Source of the DNA: Aricia agestis
Lineage: Eukaryota > Arthropoda > Insecta > Lepidoptera > Lycaenidae
NCBI RefSeq assembly: GCF_905147365.1
Contig: NC_056415.1
Location: forward strand, 16,324,001 to 16,388,000
Direction of reading: 5' to 3'
DNA length: 64,000 nucleotides
Shown: piece after piece, positions 1-10,252 of the stretch
Position numbering within the stretch: position 1 is the first letter of the stretch
How the letters are laid out: every line of letters starts with the position of its first letter
Notes under the pieces: generated by a model
Seen by the model: only the letters and a program-made list of their open reading frames with translations
Told to the model about the DNA's origin: nothing
Database searches by the model: none
Position numbers and translations under genes: made by a program

Positions 1-192
1 GTCGACAACATGTCGAAGGCCAGTCCACACGTCACAACTCACACTGAAATTATAATTTTACAGGAATACGGAATCCTGTTGTAGAAAAAAGCTAATAAGA
101 AATAGGAATCACAATTAAGGCTATTTTACTCTACAATAGAAATATAAATTACTTTTAATTACAATTTTTCTATCTTAATTTAAATTTAAAAT

Positions 193-361
193 TAACTAGC
201 TATTTGACCGAGCTTTGCTCGGTATCCGATGAAAATGACATTTTCTAGAAATGATTCCTAGCTAGATCGATTAATCGCCCCCGAAACCCCCTATATACTA
301 AATTTCATGAAAATCGTTGGAGCCGATTCCGAGATTCCAAATATATAATAAGAGCAATTCT

Positions 362-403
<42 letters not shown>

Positions 404-436
404 AGAATTGCTCGTTTAAAGATATAAGATATAATG
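193..436 (+). repeat. Short RTE-like retroposon copy
   Basis: Begins CTAGCTATTTGACCGAGC and ends in an AT-rich tail running to about TTTAAAGATATAAGAT. A shorter relative lies at 16716-16830 with the same head and the same CCCCGAAACCCCCT core. A conserved head, low-copy body and simple-sequence 3' tail suit a truncated RTE-class LINE or a SINE using one; no coding capacity remains. Family assignment is inferred from memory. Confidence 0.6.
352..413. repeat. (TA)n microsatellite inside a perfect palindrome
   Basis: About 37 bp of TA repeat (364-400) is flanked by GAGCAATTCTTGTATA on the left and its exact reverse complement on the right, so the 62-bp segment can form one long hairpin or cruciform. 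It lies in the tail of the RTE-like copy and probably arose by microsatellite growth there. Confidence 0.85.
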
Positions 437-805
437 ACAAATAGGTACGTAATATATTTTTGCGAAGTGTTCGTAGGGTTCAAACGTCAAACATAATCAT
501 TAATATTTTTATTATCAACCTAAAATATGAATATGTCCTCAACTTCTTCACTCCGAAATTATTGTTTTATCGCGCGGAAAACGTACATTTTTACGGAATG
601 AAAACTATAAAAATAACATATTCTAACACACATAATATTTAGATCTTAGGTCTACTTTAGTCTTTAACAATAATAAACTCACATAATAATACAAGCATAA
701 CATAAGAAGAGCGACTTCAATATTCCTTATCTCAATACCGCTGAACCGATTTTAATGAAACTTGCAGATTCCCTAAGTTTAACAATACCTTAAAATATAT
801 TTTAG
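437..805. other. Non-coding, no gene seen
   Basis: AT-rich sequence. Fragments near 560-640 and 715-770 (for example CGCTGAACCGATTTTAATG) resemble the short RTE-like retroposons found elsewhere in the window, but are too decayed to bound. Confidence 0.6.
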
Positions 806-990
806 ACGTAGAAGAGCCATGCTTCGGCACGAATGGGCCGGCTCGACCGGAGAAATACCACGTTCTCACAGAAAACCGGCGTGAAACAGCCTTGCGCCAG
901 CAGCTTGCGCTGTGTTTCGTCGAGTGAGTGAGTTTAGCGGAGGCCCAATCTCCTACCCTTCCCTATTCCCTTCCCTTCCCATCCCTAACA
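806..990 (+). mobile_element. SINE-like element, 5' part only
   Basis: Matches the 5' half of a family with at least ten copies here: GAGAGCCATGCTTCGGCACG-type head, the motif GTGAGTGAGTTTA, then a pyrimidine-rich CCCTA/CCCTT tract. The shared GC-rich 3' tail and poly(A) are missing and the copy runs into unrelated sequence near 990. It has a small internal duplication around 891-910. No protein is encoded. Confidence 0.8.
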
Positions 991-1450
991 AACAAGATTT
1001 ACTTAAATCCAACTTGCAGTTTCGCAGATACACTTAAAAACATACATACATACACTTTTGAAATTTGGCACATTATTTTTCGTCGGTTAAACACTCCCCA
1101 GCCCCTTTCTCAAAACTCAATCCTTAACCAAAGCAGTCGTGTGACTTCCAATATTGTCCCCTGTCCATTGTGCAAGCCACGCGTCGATCTAATGACATGT
1201 TTAACAAACAAACAAACACACAAACATCAATATCGCAGCGGGACACCGTTTACCTTTCAATAACACAATTATTGGGAACTTTTGTTTAATGCTTTTGTTT
1301 AACCGTTTGTGGTTATTTGAAACCTTATTGTTTGAGTATTGCGAAATAATGATTTCAATGCAATTATTTAAGTTCAATATTAAAATTAAAAGCTTAATAA
1401 TTCTCCTGCAACTTTTCGCCATCGTTTCACGCGAAAAATATACCATCCTC
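991..1450. other. Non-coding, no gene seen
   Basis: Mixed AT-rich DNA between a truncated SINE-like copy and a LINE 3' end. Open frames here are short and show no recognisable domain. Confidence 0.6.
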
Positions 1451-1692
1451 ATCATGAGTGCAGTCTTCCACAGTGCGTTTTTCCCGTAACTTTCTGCCGC
1501 GCACTGTAAACCTCTGGAATGAACTGTCACCAGCAGTATTTCCAAACCAATACGACCTGCAAACCCTCAAGAAGAGAGCGTTTCCCTCGGCAAAGCATCT
1601 GCAGCTCTTCTAATGCTGCGAATGTCCATGAGTAGTTGCTTTCCGTTGGGTGACCCGTTTGCTCGTTTGCCTCCTTATTTTATATTAAAAAA
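1451..1692 (+). mobile_element. LINE 3' end (5'-truncated)
   Basis: The left part translates, with breaks, into the terminal segment typical of non-LTR reverse transcriptase ORFs (compare the cleaner copy at 4214-4435, which has a TVKLWNELP-like stretch). The right part is the 3' UTR CATCTGCAGCTCTTCTAATG to CCGTTTGCTCGTTTGCC followed by an A-rich end. That 3' UTR is the same sequence that ends the SINE-like copies in this window. Confidence 0.75.
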
Positions 1693-2235
1693 GTCAAGTT
1701 ACACCTCAGAGATGTCACACGTAAATGCCAAGGCTCCTCGATGTGGTCAAAATTTAATCAGATCAACTCTAATTGTGGACTGACAATATAATATGACAAG
1801 CTCATTCTGAAACAGGACCTTTGCTATTTTGTCGAATACTTAGTCAAAATCACTGAAGTCAAAGATCCATGGAACTTGAAATCTCAAGCGCTTTCACTGA
1901 CCGATTTCGTCAAATCCCATACATCTTACTCCTGTGTCATACACAAGTTGACTAAGTATCCAGGTCTATTTTATAAAAAAATAATGACATAATGAGAGCA
2001 GACACCTCCAGGAACTGAAGTGGGCGTTATCCGGGCATTTCCATCACAAACAGCACGAAGATCCACTTGGACACGCGTATACTTTAATTAAGCTGGGGTT
2101 ATCATTTCTTTATTTATCTGACAAAACTACGGTTTTTATATTTTCCTGGAAATATAAATTACAAATTTAAAGGCAGTTATATTGTTGATGATTATTAAAA
2201 AGATAATATTTAATTGCTCTTTTTGTATGACTTTG
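1693..2235. other. Non-coding, no gene seen
   Basis: No long open frame, repeat boundary or RNA gene was recognised. Confidence 0.55.
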
Positions 2236-2604
2236 TATATCTATATTATAAAAATGAGTCGCTGAATGTGTTGCTAAGCGCAAAACTCGAGAACGGTTGG
2301 ACCGATTTCGCTAATTCTTTTTTTTTAAATATTCTTTGAAGTACGAGGTTGGTTCTTACGGAGAGAAAAATTCTAAAACAAAAAAATTCCTCAAAAAGTC
2401 TAAAAACAACACTTTTCTATACTCCCATACAAAAGATTTGTGATAATACTTAAAAGTTAAATATATAAAAATGGATTTTCAATTATGTTAGTAACGCTAA
2501 AACTCGAAAACGGCTGAACGGATTGGGCTAATTTTAGTCTTGAAATATTCGTAGAAGTCCAGGGAAGGTTTTAAAGTGACACGAAGTTCACCGGGACAGC
2601 TAGT
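2236..2604 (-). repeat. Two RTE-like short retroposon fragments
   Basis: On the minus strand 2604-2455 reads ACTAGCTGTCCCGGTGAACT at its head and a TTTTTATATATTT tail, matching copies at 11900-12050, 33979-34268 and 39827-39970. The segment 2236-2400 is a more diverged relative containing AAAACTCGAGAACGG. No coding capacity. RTE-class origin is inferred from the AT-rich 3' tail and abundance. Confidence 0.65.
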
Positions 2605-2761
2605 ATAATATACATGTAAGCTAAAATTTCGATGTTTGGCAAATACATTCTAGATAGAGTCTCCTTTATATTTGTATGAGTTTTTGCATATTTTGTGTAA
2701 AAATCTTTCTACATGTCCTTCCATACCATCCTTCTGCGAGATGATTTTTATTGTATCATAA

Positions 2762-3247
2762 TGTACTATCAGAGAAGTTGATTTCTAGGCAGATGGGGGA
2801 CCATATATACCATACCATAGATACGTAGCTTGGACGCGTTATGTCAAACCATAAAGTTAATATACCTAGCGGAATAGAGAAACAAATGCCTGAGCAAGAG
2901 AGATGTCACTATTAGTAGCACTGCGTGGTAAAAAGAGACGTGTGATACATGACAGCAGCACTCTTTTTTTGACGTCCAGTCGGCACGTGCCGCACGTTGA
3001 CAATTTAATCTCATAGAAATCATGTTCAATCATGCTTGTGTAAGTGTATACGTACACATATTTTTCACACAGATGAAAACCAATTTTGGTTTCGTTTGAC
3101 AGCTCGAGATTGTTGCTCTATTCCGCTAGGTATATTATCTTTATGCGTCAAACCCAGCGGATAGATCACAATTAACATTGAATTGACATGATCCGACCAA
3201 ATTAAGTAAGTCCGTCAATTGCCTATGAATCAATTTCTTCATTGGTA
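2762..3247. mobile_element. MITE-like element split by a second inverted-repeat element
   Basis: The ends (GTACTATCAGAGAAGTTGAT on the left, and its imperfect complement GATTCATAGGCAATTGACGG read inward from the right) match an inverted-repeat family seen at 19946-20065, 26085-26262 and 38123-38278. A separate element with near-perfect inverted ends TAATATACCTAGCGGAATAG occupies about 2859-3136, and TA-type flanks suggest a mariner-like insertion. The order is outer element first, inner element later. No transposase is encoded. Confidence 0.7.
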
Positions 3248-3628
3248 CTTACTGTTCCTGCGATAGAATAGCCTGTGTATATTATTGTTATAATTTGGCT
3301 TTCCATCCCCTATTAAGGTTTATGTTACATCCATTTTAGTCCTATTTTCACTCTTATTTCCTTCAGAAAATTCTTGAAATTAGCATAACTTCAAAGTGTC
3401 CCTTGACGTTTCAAACACTCGGTCCCACCGTTTTTTGACGTTATTAAGTTTGTTTGGGTGTAAACGCGTCAACAGAGCGTTGGGGCCGGGAGAGCTTCCG
3501 AGAGAGAGGGTGACTTTCAATTCTGTTGGCATTACACTTTGAATTGTAATCTTTGTTTATTTGTTTTTAAATGAAGTTTAATTTAAAATAAAGGAACGGT
3601 AACTCTCACATTATAAGTTTATTAGATA
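3248..3628. other. Non-coding, no gene seen
   Basis: No feature recognised; a small GC-richer patch around 3470-3515 lacks coding signal. Confidence 0.55.
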
Positions 3629-4107
3629 CTAGCTGTTGCCCGCGACTTCGTCCGCGTGGACTTCAGTTTATAGCGCATTGGCAGATGGCAACAAAATTGG
3701 TGTCAAAAGCTCTTATAAAGAAAACCCCTTAAATCAAAACAGCTGTGCAGTGTGCACATAATATTTCATTTTTTTTTTAAATTAAACTTTATATTTTATG
3801 CCAAATTTTAAAGCTTATTTAGCCCCTCAATTATACAACTTTACCCATAAACTTTTTATCATTGATAGGTTTAAGGTTACCTCACTGTATATAATATAAA
3901 GTACTGGCTTATTAAATAACGTAATAAAGGAATAACAATCGAGAAAACTTAAGTGTTTTATGATACTACCTCTTATAGAAAGATGTTGGGCAAGCGTTAG
4001 CGCGATGACGACGCACGGCGCCATCTTGTATGAAGTTTTGGCGTGAAAGCGAGATAGACAGACAGACATACAGATATACTTTCGCATTTATAATATTAGT
4101 ATAGATA
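3629..4107 (+). repeat. RTE-like retroposon copy (ACTAGCTGTTGCCCGCG family)
   Basis: Starts ACTAGCTGTTGCCCGCGACT and ends CTTTCGCATTTATAATATTA, a head and tail pair repeated across the window in both orientations, also at 61678-62100 with a TATAGATATAT tail. Short GACAGACAGACA tracts lie just before the 3' end. It may be an RTE-class LINE 3' end or a SINE that uses one; similar lepidopteran repeats have also been described as LEP1 Helitron-like. Confidence 0.65.
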
Positions 4108-4213
4108 TAGATTTGGCTTAAATATGGCGGCAGTTACTGACATAAATAAATAGATGACCGACTCTAGTTAGATTATCTAAGTATCTACTGAACCAATATA
4201 AAGTACGAGTGTA

Positions 4214-4435
4214 TTTCGTCGCCACCTTGATGAGTGGCAGTCCTCCACAGTGCGTTTCTCGCGTAACTTTCTGCCGCGTACTGTAAAACTCTGGAACGAA
4301 CTGTCACCAGCAGTGTTTCCGGACGTCAACGCACCTGCAGCTCTTCTGATGCTGCGAGTGTCCATGGGCGACGGAAGTTGCTTTCCATCAGGTGACCCGT
4401 TTGCTCGTTTGCCCCCTTATTTCCTAAAAAAAAAG
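4214..4435 (+). mobile_element. LINE 3' end with reverse-transcriptase ORF remnant
   Basis: The segment 4250-4340 translates as a short stretch with RNFLPRTVKLWNELSP, the C-terminal region common to CR1/Jockey-type non-LTR ORF2 proteins. It is followed by the same 3' UTR as the SINE-like family (GCACCTGCAGCTCTTCTGAT through CCGTTTGCTCGTTTGCCCCC) and an A-run at 4428-4436. The copy is 5'-truncated and non-functional. It ties the SINE-like tail to a LINE. Confidence 0.8.
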
Positions 4436-4436
4436 G

Positions 4437-4668
4437 AAGGCTATAGGCTATACTTTATCAAGCTAAGACTAATAGGAGAATGTGGAAAAAACGGGGAAAT
4501 ATTTATTTGAAAGGGCTTATCTCGCGAACTACTGGAGCAATTTTTATTTTATTTGGCACAAATAAGAAGTAGACCACGTGAAGGATCATAGCCTATCGAT
4601 TTTAATCATTTTTTCAGTTGCTATATATTTTATACCCGTGCGACGCCAGGGCGAGTCGCTAGTTCCTA
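4437..4668 (-). repeat. RTE-like retroposon copy
   Basis: Inverted relative of 19386-19600: both contain GGGCTTATCTCGCGAACTAC (or its complement) and AGTAGACCACGTGAAGGATC. The end TATACCCGTGCGACGCCAGG with a terminal CGCTAGT is the element head on the minus strand. No coding capacity. Confidence 0.6.
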
Positions 4669-5515
4669 AATAAATTTTAGAATTTACTTAATGATTTGAC
4701 TGTAAATTTTGGGTGTAGGACGAGGACCATACCTATCTGACTGTCTTTAGTTAGAGAAAAGCTAATGAACATTTTCTATTTATTAAATTAAAGTTAAGTA
4801 ATCATTAAAAGCTTCCTACGCCAAGTCCCATCTTTCCCATGTATCCTGGGAACACCCAAGACGTCACGCTGCGCCTGCGCCGCTGATGTATCTGTAATGT
4901 CCCCAACGTGTGAGATAAGGCCCAGGACTCCCATTTCCCACGCCTGGGATTTGGGAAGTCTGATCCTTGGTCCGGAAACGTGATAACAGATAACAGCTGA
5001 TAAGCCCTTTGGAGGTATCCTTGTATCCTAGTTGATGGTGTAGGATTAAAGTGGATATTTGTTTGATGCGAAGGAAGTCAACATTTTTGTACCAATTACT
5101 TTAAAATCTTAATATTGATATCAAAAATGTAAAAAGTAAGTTCAAAATTAAATAATCTCATTAAAATGCGTACCGTACTTATAAGTATAAAAAAGATTTT
5201 ACTATGGTACAAATGGTACAATTAACATGTCTACTAAATTAAAAGGTGCATTAAAGTAATTAATCATTAATGTTGTAGTAATTTTTATTAAGCAAAATCA
5301 ATAATTTAGTTGACCTAAAATTAAGATGACACCAATCATTATCTACTTTATATCAAATTGTTCACTGTACTGTAAATAACTCGATTAACTATCTTTTAGA
5401 AAAAAAATTTGGGAAGAAGAAGTTTCATTATGCACTTCACTTTCCTAAAATCTTGGTATCTACATTTCGAAAAACATTTCTTTCTTAAAGAAATCGAAAT
5501 TTTAAATCAATCAGA
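4669..5515. other. Non-coding; GC-rich island at about 4800-4995
   Basis: Mostly AT-rich. The island contains ACGTCACG, CTGCGCCTGCGCCG, a GATAAGG site and an inverted pair around CCCAGGACTCCCATTTCCCA / CGCCTGGGATTTGGG. It has no coding signal and no repeat match inside this window, so it could be single-copy regulatory DNA; that is inference. Confidence 0.4.
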
Positions 5516-6398
5516 GGTCAGAGCAGTGTTGCCAGATACAAATTTTATTTTCCGGGAAGTATACCTATAAAAATCCGGGAGTCTTAAGGTAAGATTACAA
5601 AAAAAATCGGGAGATTTTTAATACATATTTTTATTATGTTTCTGTAAAATTTGGTCTTTAATTTCGAAACTGAAGCAATTAGAATTTTTCAAAATGTTTT
5701 TGGTATGCAGGACTCCCGATATTACCGAGGTAGAGAGTTGGTTCCGTAACTTTGTTTTCGTTAAATTTATTTGGGAAAACAGCCTTTCCACAGATGCTTG
5801 AGTGTGGCAAGCACATAAAACTAAAAACTGTCGAAGTTAAATTTGGAAACATTTTGCTGCCATCACCCAAATGCATCTGGGCTATCTTTTTCCAGAAAGC
5901 TCCTACTTCTAAATTTTCATCTTCAGTGTTTAAATTCGTATTCCGAAGTAGCCGCCATTCGGTGTCAAAGCGGACAAAACTTTGCTCACTTCACATGACG
6001 CAATCTAATGCTGTTCATTTAAAATACCTTACTTATCCTTACAATTACTAGACTGAACTATGTCTCTTAATTTGATCGTATAATAATGAGAAATACCGGT
6101 TTGTCTGGACTCTGGTGTTATCTGAATTCCAAAGTTTTGCTATTTGATATTCAACTTTATTCCATTCTGTCAAGGCATACTTTACGCTACATACTTTACA
6201 AACTCATTACTTTTGTTGAGTATTGCAACTTGTGTAGGGTATTTCGTTTCACACACTTAGACGCAGTGTTTTTTAGTAACTGTTCAAGATGTGGAAAAAA
6301 TCGGGAGGTTTGACTGAGGATCCGGGATATCGGGAGACATTTACTAAAATCGGGAGAACTCCCGGAAAATCGGGAGACCTGGCAGCACTGGGTCAGAG
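5516..6398 (-). mobile_element. hAT-type DNA transposon relic with 8-bp target duplication
   Basis: The terminal inverted repeats CAGTGTTGCCAG (5524-5535) and CTGGCAGCACTG (6379-6390) are flanked by the direct repeat GGTCAGAG (5516-5523 and 6391-6398). An 8-bp TSD with CAGTG-type ends is diagnostic of the hAT superfamily. Subterminal CGGGAG/CCGGGA motifs recur near both ends. The 867-bp body keeps only the end of a transposase gene on the minus strand, so it is a deleted, non-autonomous copy. The perfect TSD suggests the insertion is not very old. Confidence 0.92.
5679..5990 (-). pseudogene. hAT transposase C-terminal remnant
   Basis: Read on the minus strand, about 104 codons stay open. They contain FDTEWRLL, then AFWKKIAQ, then FPNLTSTVFSFMCLPHSS and a lysine-rich end. 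The (L)D-EWR, FW and LPHSS blocks are the order seen in the C-terminal dimerisation region of hAT transposases, where the last block normally continues ERxFS. That continuation is degraded here. The catalytic N-terminal part is absent, and a stop lies just upstream, so no active enzyme is made. It lies inside the TSD-bounded element at 5524-6390. Confidence 0.8.
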
Positions 6399-7029
6399 GA
6401 ACCTCCTCCTTTCCGAAGTCATTGAAAAATGAAACTTAATTGTTGACGTCGTGAAAAGGTTATGGCATGCGTCCCGCCTACGCGCGCCGCAGCGAGCGAC
6501 CAATCAGCGCGCTGCTCGCCTTCCATTGGTCGACGTTTGCCGCCGAAACGGTGGAAAAAAACACGGCTGCGGCGAAAAACAATGGCACTCAGTACTCATT
6601 GTGCGACCGTTGTAATTTGAACTAGCAACTCGCTGATGGCTGTACGTATTAGCGCATCGTTGGAGATCAAACAACGCTAGTCGCAGTCTGCAAGCCGTAC
6701 GATAGGTGGCGCTTTAGTAGCTATTAAGAAATGCTCAGGATTTATAGTAAATTATTCTTTTTTCAAGTATTCAATTCATCTATTATTATGTAAGTGCTGC
6801 TCAGAGAAGATTAAGAGACAACATACATGTCCAATTTCATGTATGAAAGGACATTTAGTTAGGTAAAATAGTCTCTACATCATATTCTTTACATTTTAAA
6901 GATAAATAAAATACTTTATCAAGGAATATCGGCATAGTGTGTCTTCGGTAATTTGAAATACATTGCAGGCGGAATCATGCGGAAATTCCGCCGCGGAACT
7001 TCGGCATAGTGTGTTTAGACACTTATATT
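6399..7029. other. Non-coding; GC-rich island and CTCF-like core
   Basis: About 6440-6570 is GC-rich with inverted and direct CCAAT boxes (ACCAATCAGCGCG, CCATTGGTCG) and no coding signal. AGGTGGCGC at 6704-6712 matches the core recognised by insect CTCF. The rest is AT-rich. A regulatory role is inferred only from composition and motifs. Confidence 0.4.
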
Positions 7030-7470
7030 ATGTTTTAAATCAAATCAAATTCATTTATTCACGTAGGTCACACAGTAACACTTTTGAACGTCAAATTATT
7101 CTTAAATAATTTATAATAATTTATTCTTAAATAATAATTTATAGTAAGTAAGTAAGTACATAATATTTATCATAAAATTATTACAAAATTTATTATACAA
7201 ATTAATTATTACTTAGGTACATAATTCAATTAGTCAATAGTCAATAGTATTTATTCCATTATTTGCAATATACAAAATTTGGACATGTCAAGATCATAAA
7301 ATAAAATGAAAAAAAAACCAATAAAATACAAAATAAATATACAAAATTATAAAAATGACAAAATAATTATTATAAAACATCAGGTCAATTTAAAATAAAA
7401 AAAAAATTAAAAATATAATTAAGTAATTAATAAAAAAATATAAATAATTCGTTATAATAATAAAAAAATG

Positions 7471-7791
7471 TCAAAATTTAACATCCCAAGCATTTTTATC
7501 CTGTACATAATCTGAGATTTTATAATAGGCCTTTTCTTGGAGTTGCCTTTTTATTATTCTTTCGAATTTATTTAGTGAGAGTTGTTGTAGTTCTTTTGGT
7601 ATTTTATTATATAAACGTATACATTGCCCCTTAAAAGAAACATTGACCTTATGAAGTCTAAAAGTAGGAACCGCCAGTTTGTATCTATTTCTAGTATTTA
7701 TATTATGAGTGTCACTTTTTTTAGGAAAAATCATAATATTTTTATGGGTGTACATTAGTACTTCAAAAATTAATTGACATGGCAATGTCAA
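7471..7791 (-). pseudogene. LINE reverse-transcriptase ORF2 C-terminal fragment
   Basis: A 106-residue open stretch contains HNINTRNRYKLAVPTFRL, then FKGQCIRLYNKIPKEL, then FERIIKRQL and YYKI. The order TRN...L...P..RL, then G..LYN.LP, then a lysine-rich helix is the C-terminal signature of CR1/Jockey-group ORF2 proteins after the RT domain. The palm motif and the endonuclease are missing. 5' truncation during target-primed reverse transcription is the normal cause. Confidence 0.8.
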
Positions 7792-7956
7792 TATAAAAAT
7801 ATAAATTCATCAGTCATTACATTTACACTATATTTTACTATATTATTGTACTCAATATAAATCAGCCATACATACCTACTTAATAATAATTATAATTAAG
7901 TACTTAAATGTCATGCTCTATTTTATATTTATTATTATTTATAATTACTTAATATA

Positions 7957-8232
7957 TCATTTAACAGTACATAAATAAGTATAATATAGATGTCCAAAAT
8001 AAAAATAATAATAAATAAATTGTTGTTGTAGTTCTTTTGGTATTTTATTATATAAACGTATACATTGCCCCTTAAAAGAAACATTGACCTTATGAAGTCT
8101 AAAAGTAGGAACCGCCAGTTTGTATCTATTTCTAGTATTTATATTATGAGTGTCACTTTTTTTAGGAAAAATCATAATATTTTTATGGGTGTACATTAGT
8201 ACTTCAAAAATTAATTGACATGGCAATGTCAA
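7957..8232 (-). pseudogene. Duplicated LINE ORF2 fragment, truncated at the junction
   Basis: Identical to the 7471-7791 fragment for its first 70 residues (through NKIPKELQQ), then switches to unrelated residues where the tandem unit restarts. This is the coding evidence that the 441-bp duplication cut through the LINE. Confidence 0.8.
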
Positions 8233-8526
8233 TATAAAAATATAAATTCATCAGTCATTACCATTTACACTATATTTTACTATATTATTGTACTCAATAT
8301 AAATCAGCCATACATACCTACTTAATAATAATTATAATTAAGTACTTAAATGTCATGCTCTATTTTATATTTATTATTATTTATAATTACTTAATATGTC
8401 ATTTAACAGTACATAAATAAGTATAATATAGATGTCCAAAATAAAAATAATAATAAATAAATTATTAAACAGATTAAACATAGAGAAAAAGTTTTAGTGA
8501 AGAACCTTACTACTTAGCACTACGAG

Positions 8527-8913
8527 TATTACATGATAACGCCTCCGTGGTCTAGTGGTATAGAGCGCGGCTCTTGACTCGGAGGTCGTGGGTTCGATTC
8601 CCGCGTTGGAAACATGTTATTTCCAAGTTTGGTTAGGACGATGCTGGCTGATCACCTGATTGTCTGACAAGTAAGATGATCCATGCGTCGGATGGGCATG
8701 TAAAAAGTCGGTCCTGCGCCTGATCTCTCGCCAGTCGTGTCGGTCGTCCGTCCCACTGGGTTATGAGAGTAAAAAGGAACAGAGAGTGCTCTTGTGTACT
8801 GCGCACACACTTGGGCACTATAAAATTACTCCTGCGTAGCTGGCCTGGTTTCAATGAAACCGGCCACCGTCACCGAAACCGGTGTGGGAGCTATTATAAT
8901 CTATTACATGATA
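8527..8913 (+). mobile_element. tRNA-derived SINE, complete with 12-bp TSD
   Basis: The direct repeat TATTACATGATA (8527-8538 and 8902-8913) bounds a 363-bp element. Its head (8541-8613) is tRNA-like: an A-box TGGTCTAGTGGT and a perfect B-box GGTTCGATTCC, which together form an internal Pol III promoter. The acceptor arms pair poorly, so it is not a working tRNA gene. The body has no ORF of interest and ends GTGTGGGAGCTATTATAAT without a long poly(A). A decayed relative appears at about 36225-36400. Confidence 0.88.
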
Positions 8914-9454
8914 TTTCATCTCACTAAGTTACACGTAGGAAAGGAGGCAATGCAATTTTTTATAGTTATAGAAAAGCAACACTTACAAGGAAATACGAGT
9001 AGGTACTCTACATGTTTCTGTTAAAGTTAAATGTCTGTTGTATTTTTTTGGCAAATTACTCGATTAAAAGATTTTGATGTGAAAAAAAGTAGAGTTATAG
9101 AGATCCTCATAGTCAAACAAAGCTATCAAAGTTTTAAATAATCATACAAGGCTTTATATCATAAATATTTTGCTTCATGTTGCAAAATTAAAAAAAAAAA
9201 TATGGCCTTAAATTAAGGTAAAAGCGTTTTAAGACTTATTAATTTTTTAGATATTTTATGAATCTATAATGTATTTTCATCTTTTTTCTCTTGTTTAATA
9301 TTTTTCATGCGAAACAAATACAATGAATAATTATAAGAAGTTCACTAAAGTAGAGAAATAACATTAATTAATACCATTTTTTGACCTACCAGTAATGTAT
9401 CATCGTTGTCATAATTATTTTATACGCTAAGCAAAAAAAAAAACGTAATTGTTA
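8914..9454. other. Non-coding AT-rich DNA, no gene seen
   Basis: No long frame or recognisable repeat; several A-runs. Confidence 0.6.
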
Positions 9455-9612
9455 TTATAGCGGCAACAGATATACACAATCTGTGAACATTTCAGAAATC
9501 TAGCTATAGCGGTTCTTGAGTTGCAGCCTGGAGACACACAGACAGACGGACAGACCACGAAGTCTTAGTAAGAGGGTCCCGTTTTTACCCTTTGGCTACG
9601 GAACCCTAAAGA
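9455..9612 (+). repeat. Interspersed repeat ending in TACGGAACCCTAA
   Basis: Shares AATCTGTGAACATTTCAGAA-type text, GTTCTTGAGTTGCAGCCTGG, GACAGACGGACAG and GGGTCCCGTTTTTACCCTTT with the fuller copy at 33012-33229, which also keeps the matching inverted start AGGGTTCCGTA. Inverted ends suggest a non-autonomous DNA element, here 5'-truncated. Confidence 0.7.
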
Positions 9613-9957
9613 GAGTTGAGATGCAAGTCAAGCGTACAGGAAGATTTAAAATTCCGCACAGATAAAGATAGAATATTCCTTAAAAACAATCCTAACATAT
9701 TAAAAATAATAGCAACCAACACATGCTCTTATAACATTATTTTATTTATTACTAAACATAGATGATATGTGATAACATAGCATAGGAAGTTATAATATTA
9801 TTCGTTTCATCTTTATTAACTTTAATATTTATTCAATATACTTTATTAGGTCATCACGAAGACTTTCTGAAAAGATTTGATTCAAATTTACTCAGAAATA
9901 AAACAATTTTTATGTTATTATTATTTTTATTTTATTAATTAGCTTTAATAAGAGATA
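9613..9957. other. Non-coding, no gene seen
   Basis: AT-rich sequence with nothing recognised. Confidence 0.55.
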
Positions 9958-10252
9958 TAAGTGGGAGAGCCATGCTTCGGCACGAATGGGCCGGCTCGAC
10001 CGGAGAAATACCACGTTCTCACAGAAAACCGCGCTTGCACTGTGTTTCGCCGAGTGAGTGAGTTTACCGGAGGCCCAATCCCCTCCCCTATTCCCTTCCG
10101 TTCCCTACCCTCCCCTATTACCCTATTCCCTCTTAAAGGGCCGGCAATGCACCTGCAGCTCTTCTGATGCTGCGAGAGTCCATGGGCGACGGAAGTTGCT
10201 TTGCATCAGGTGACCCGTTTGCTCGTTTGCCCCCTTATTTTCATTAAAAAAA
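9958..10252 (+). mobile_element. SINE-like element, near full length
   Basis: Runs from GTGGGAGAGCCATGCTTCGG through a CCCTA-rich tract and the LINE-like tail CTGCAGCTCTTCTGATGCTG to a short A-run. A GGCTCGACCGG stretch near the head loosely resembles a Pol III B-box, but no clear A-box is present. No clean TSD was found. No protein is encoded. Confidence 0.82.

Larger units (their letters stand above)
7030..8463 (-). mobile_element. LINE 3' end with a 441-bp tandem duplication
   Basis: On the minus strand, coding remnants are followed by a long AT-rich 3' UTR that ends near 7030 with a TGAATTTGATTTGATTT tail, a common lepidopteran LINE ending. The segment 7581-8021 is repeated as 8022-8463 head to tail. 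The two units differ at only a few positions (for example one extra C, and ATATATC versus ATATGTC), which points to recent duplication. The second coding copy is cut by the junction. Confidence 0.8.

Noticed and set aside
4250..4510. 86-codon ORF as a host gene
   Set aside because: Its N-terminal part is a LINE ORF2 end and the remainder is LINE 3' UTR and another repeat.
5752..6051. Plus-strand 99-codon ORF in the hAT element
   Set aside because: The recognisable transposase blocks are on the opposite strand; this is their shadow.
8541..8613. tRNA gene
   Set aside because: A- and B-boxes are good, but the acceptor stem pairs poorly and the segment is the head of a TSD-bounded SINE.
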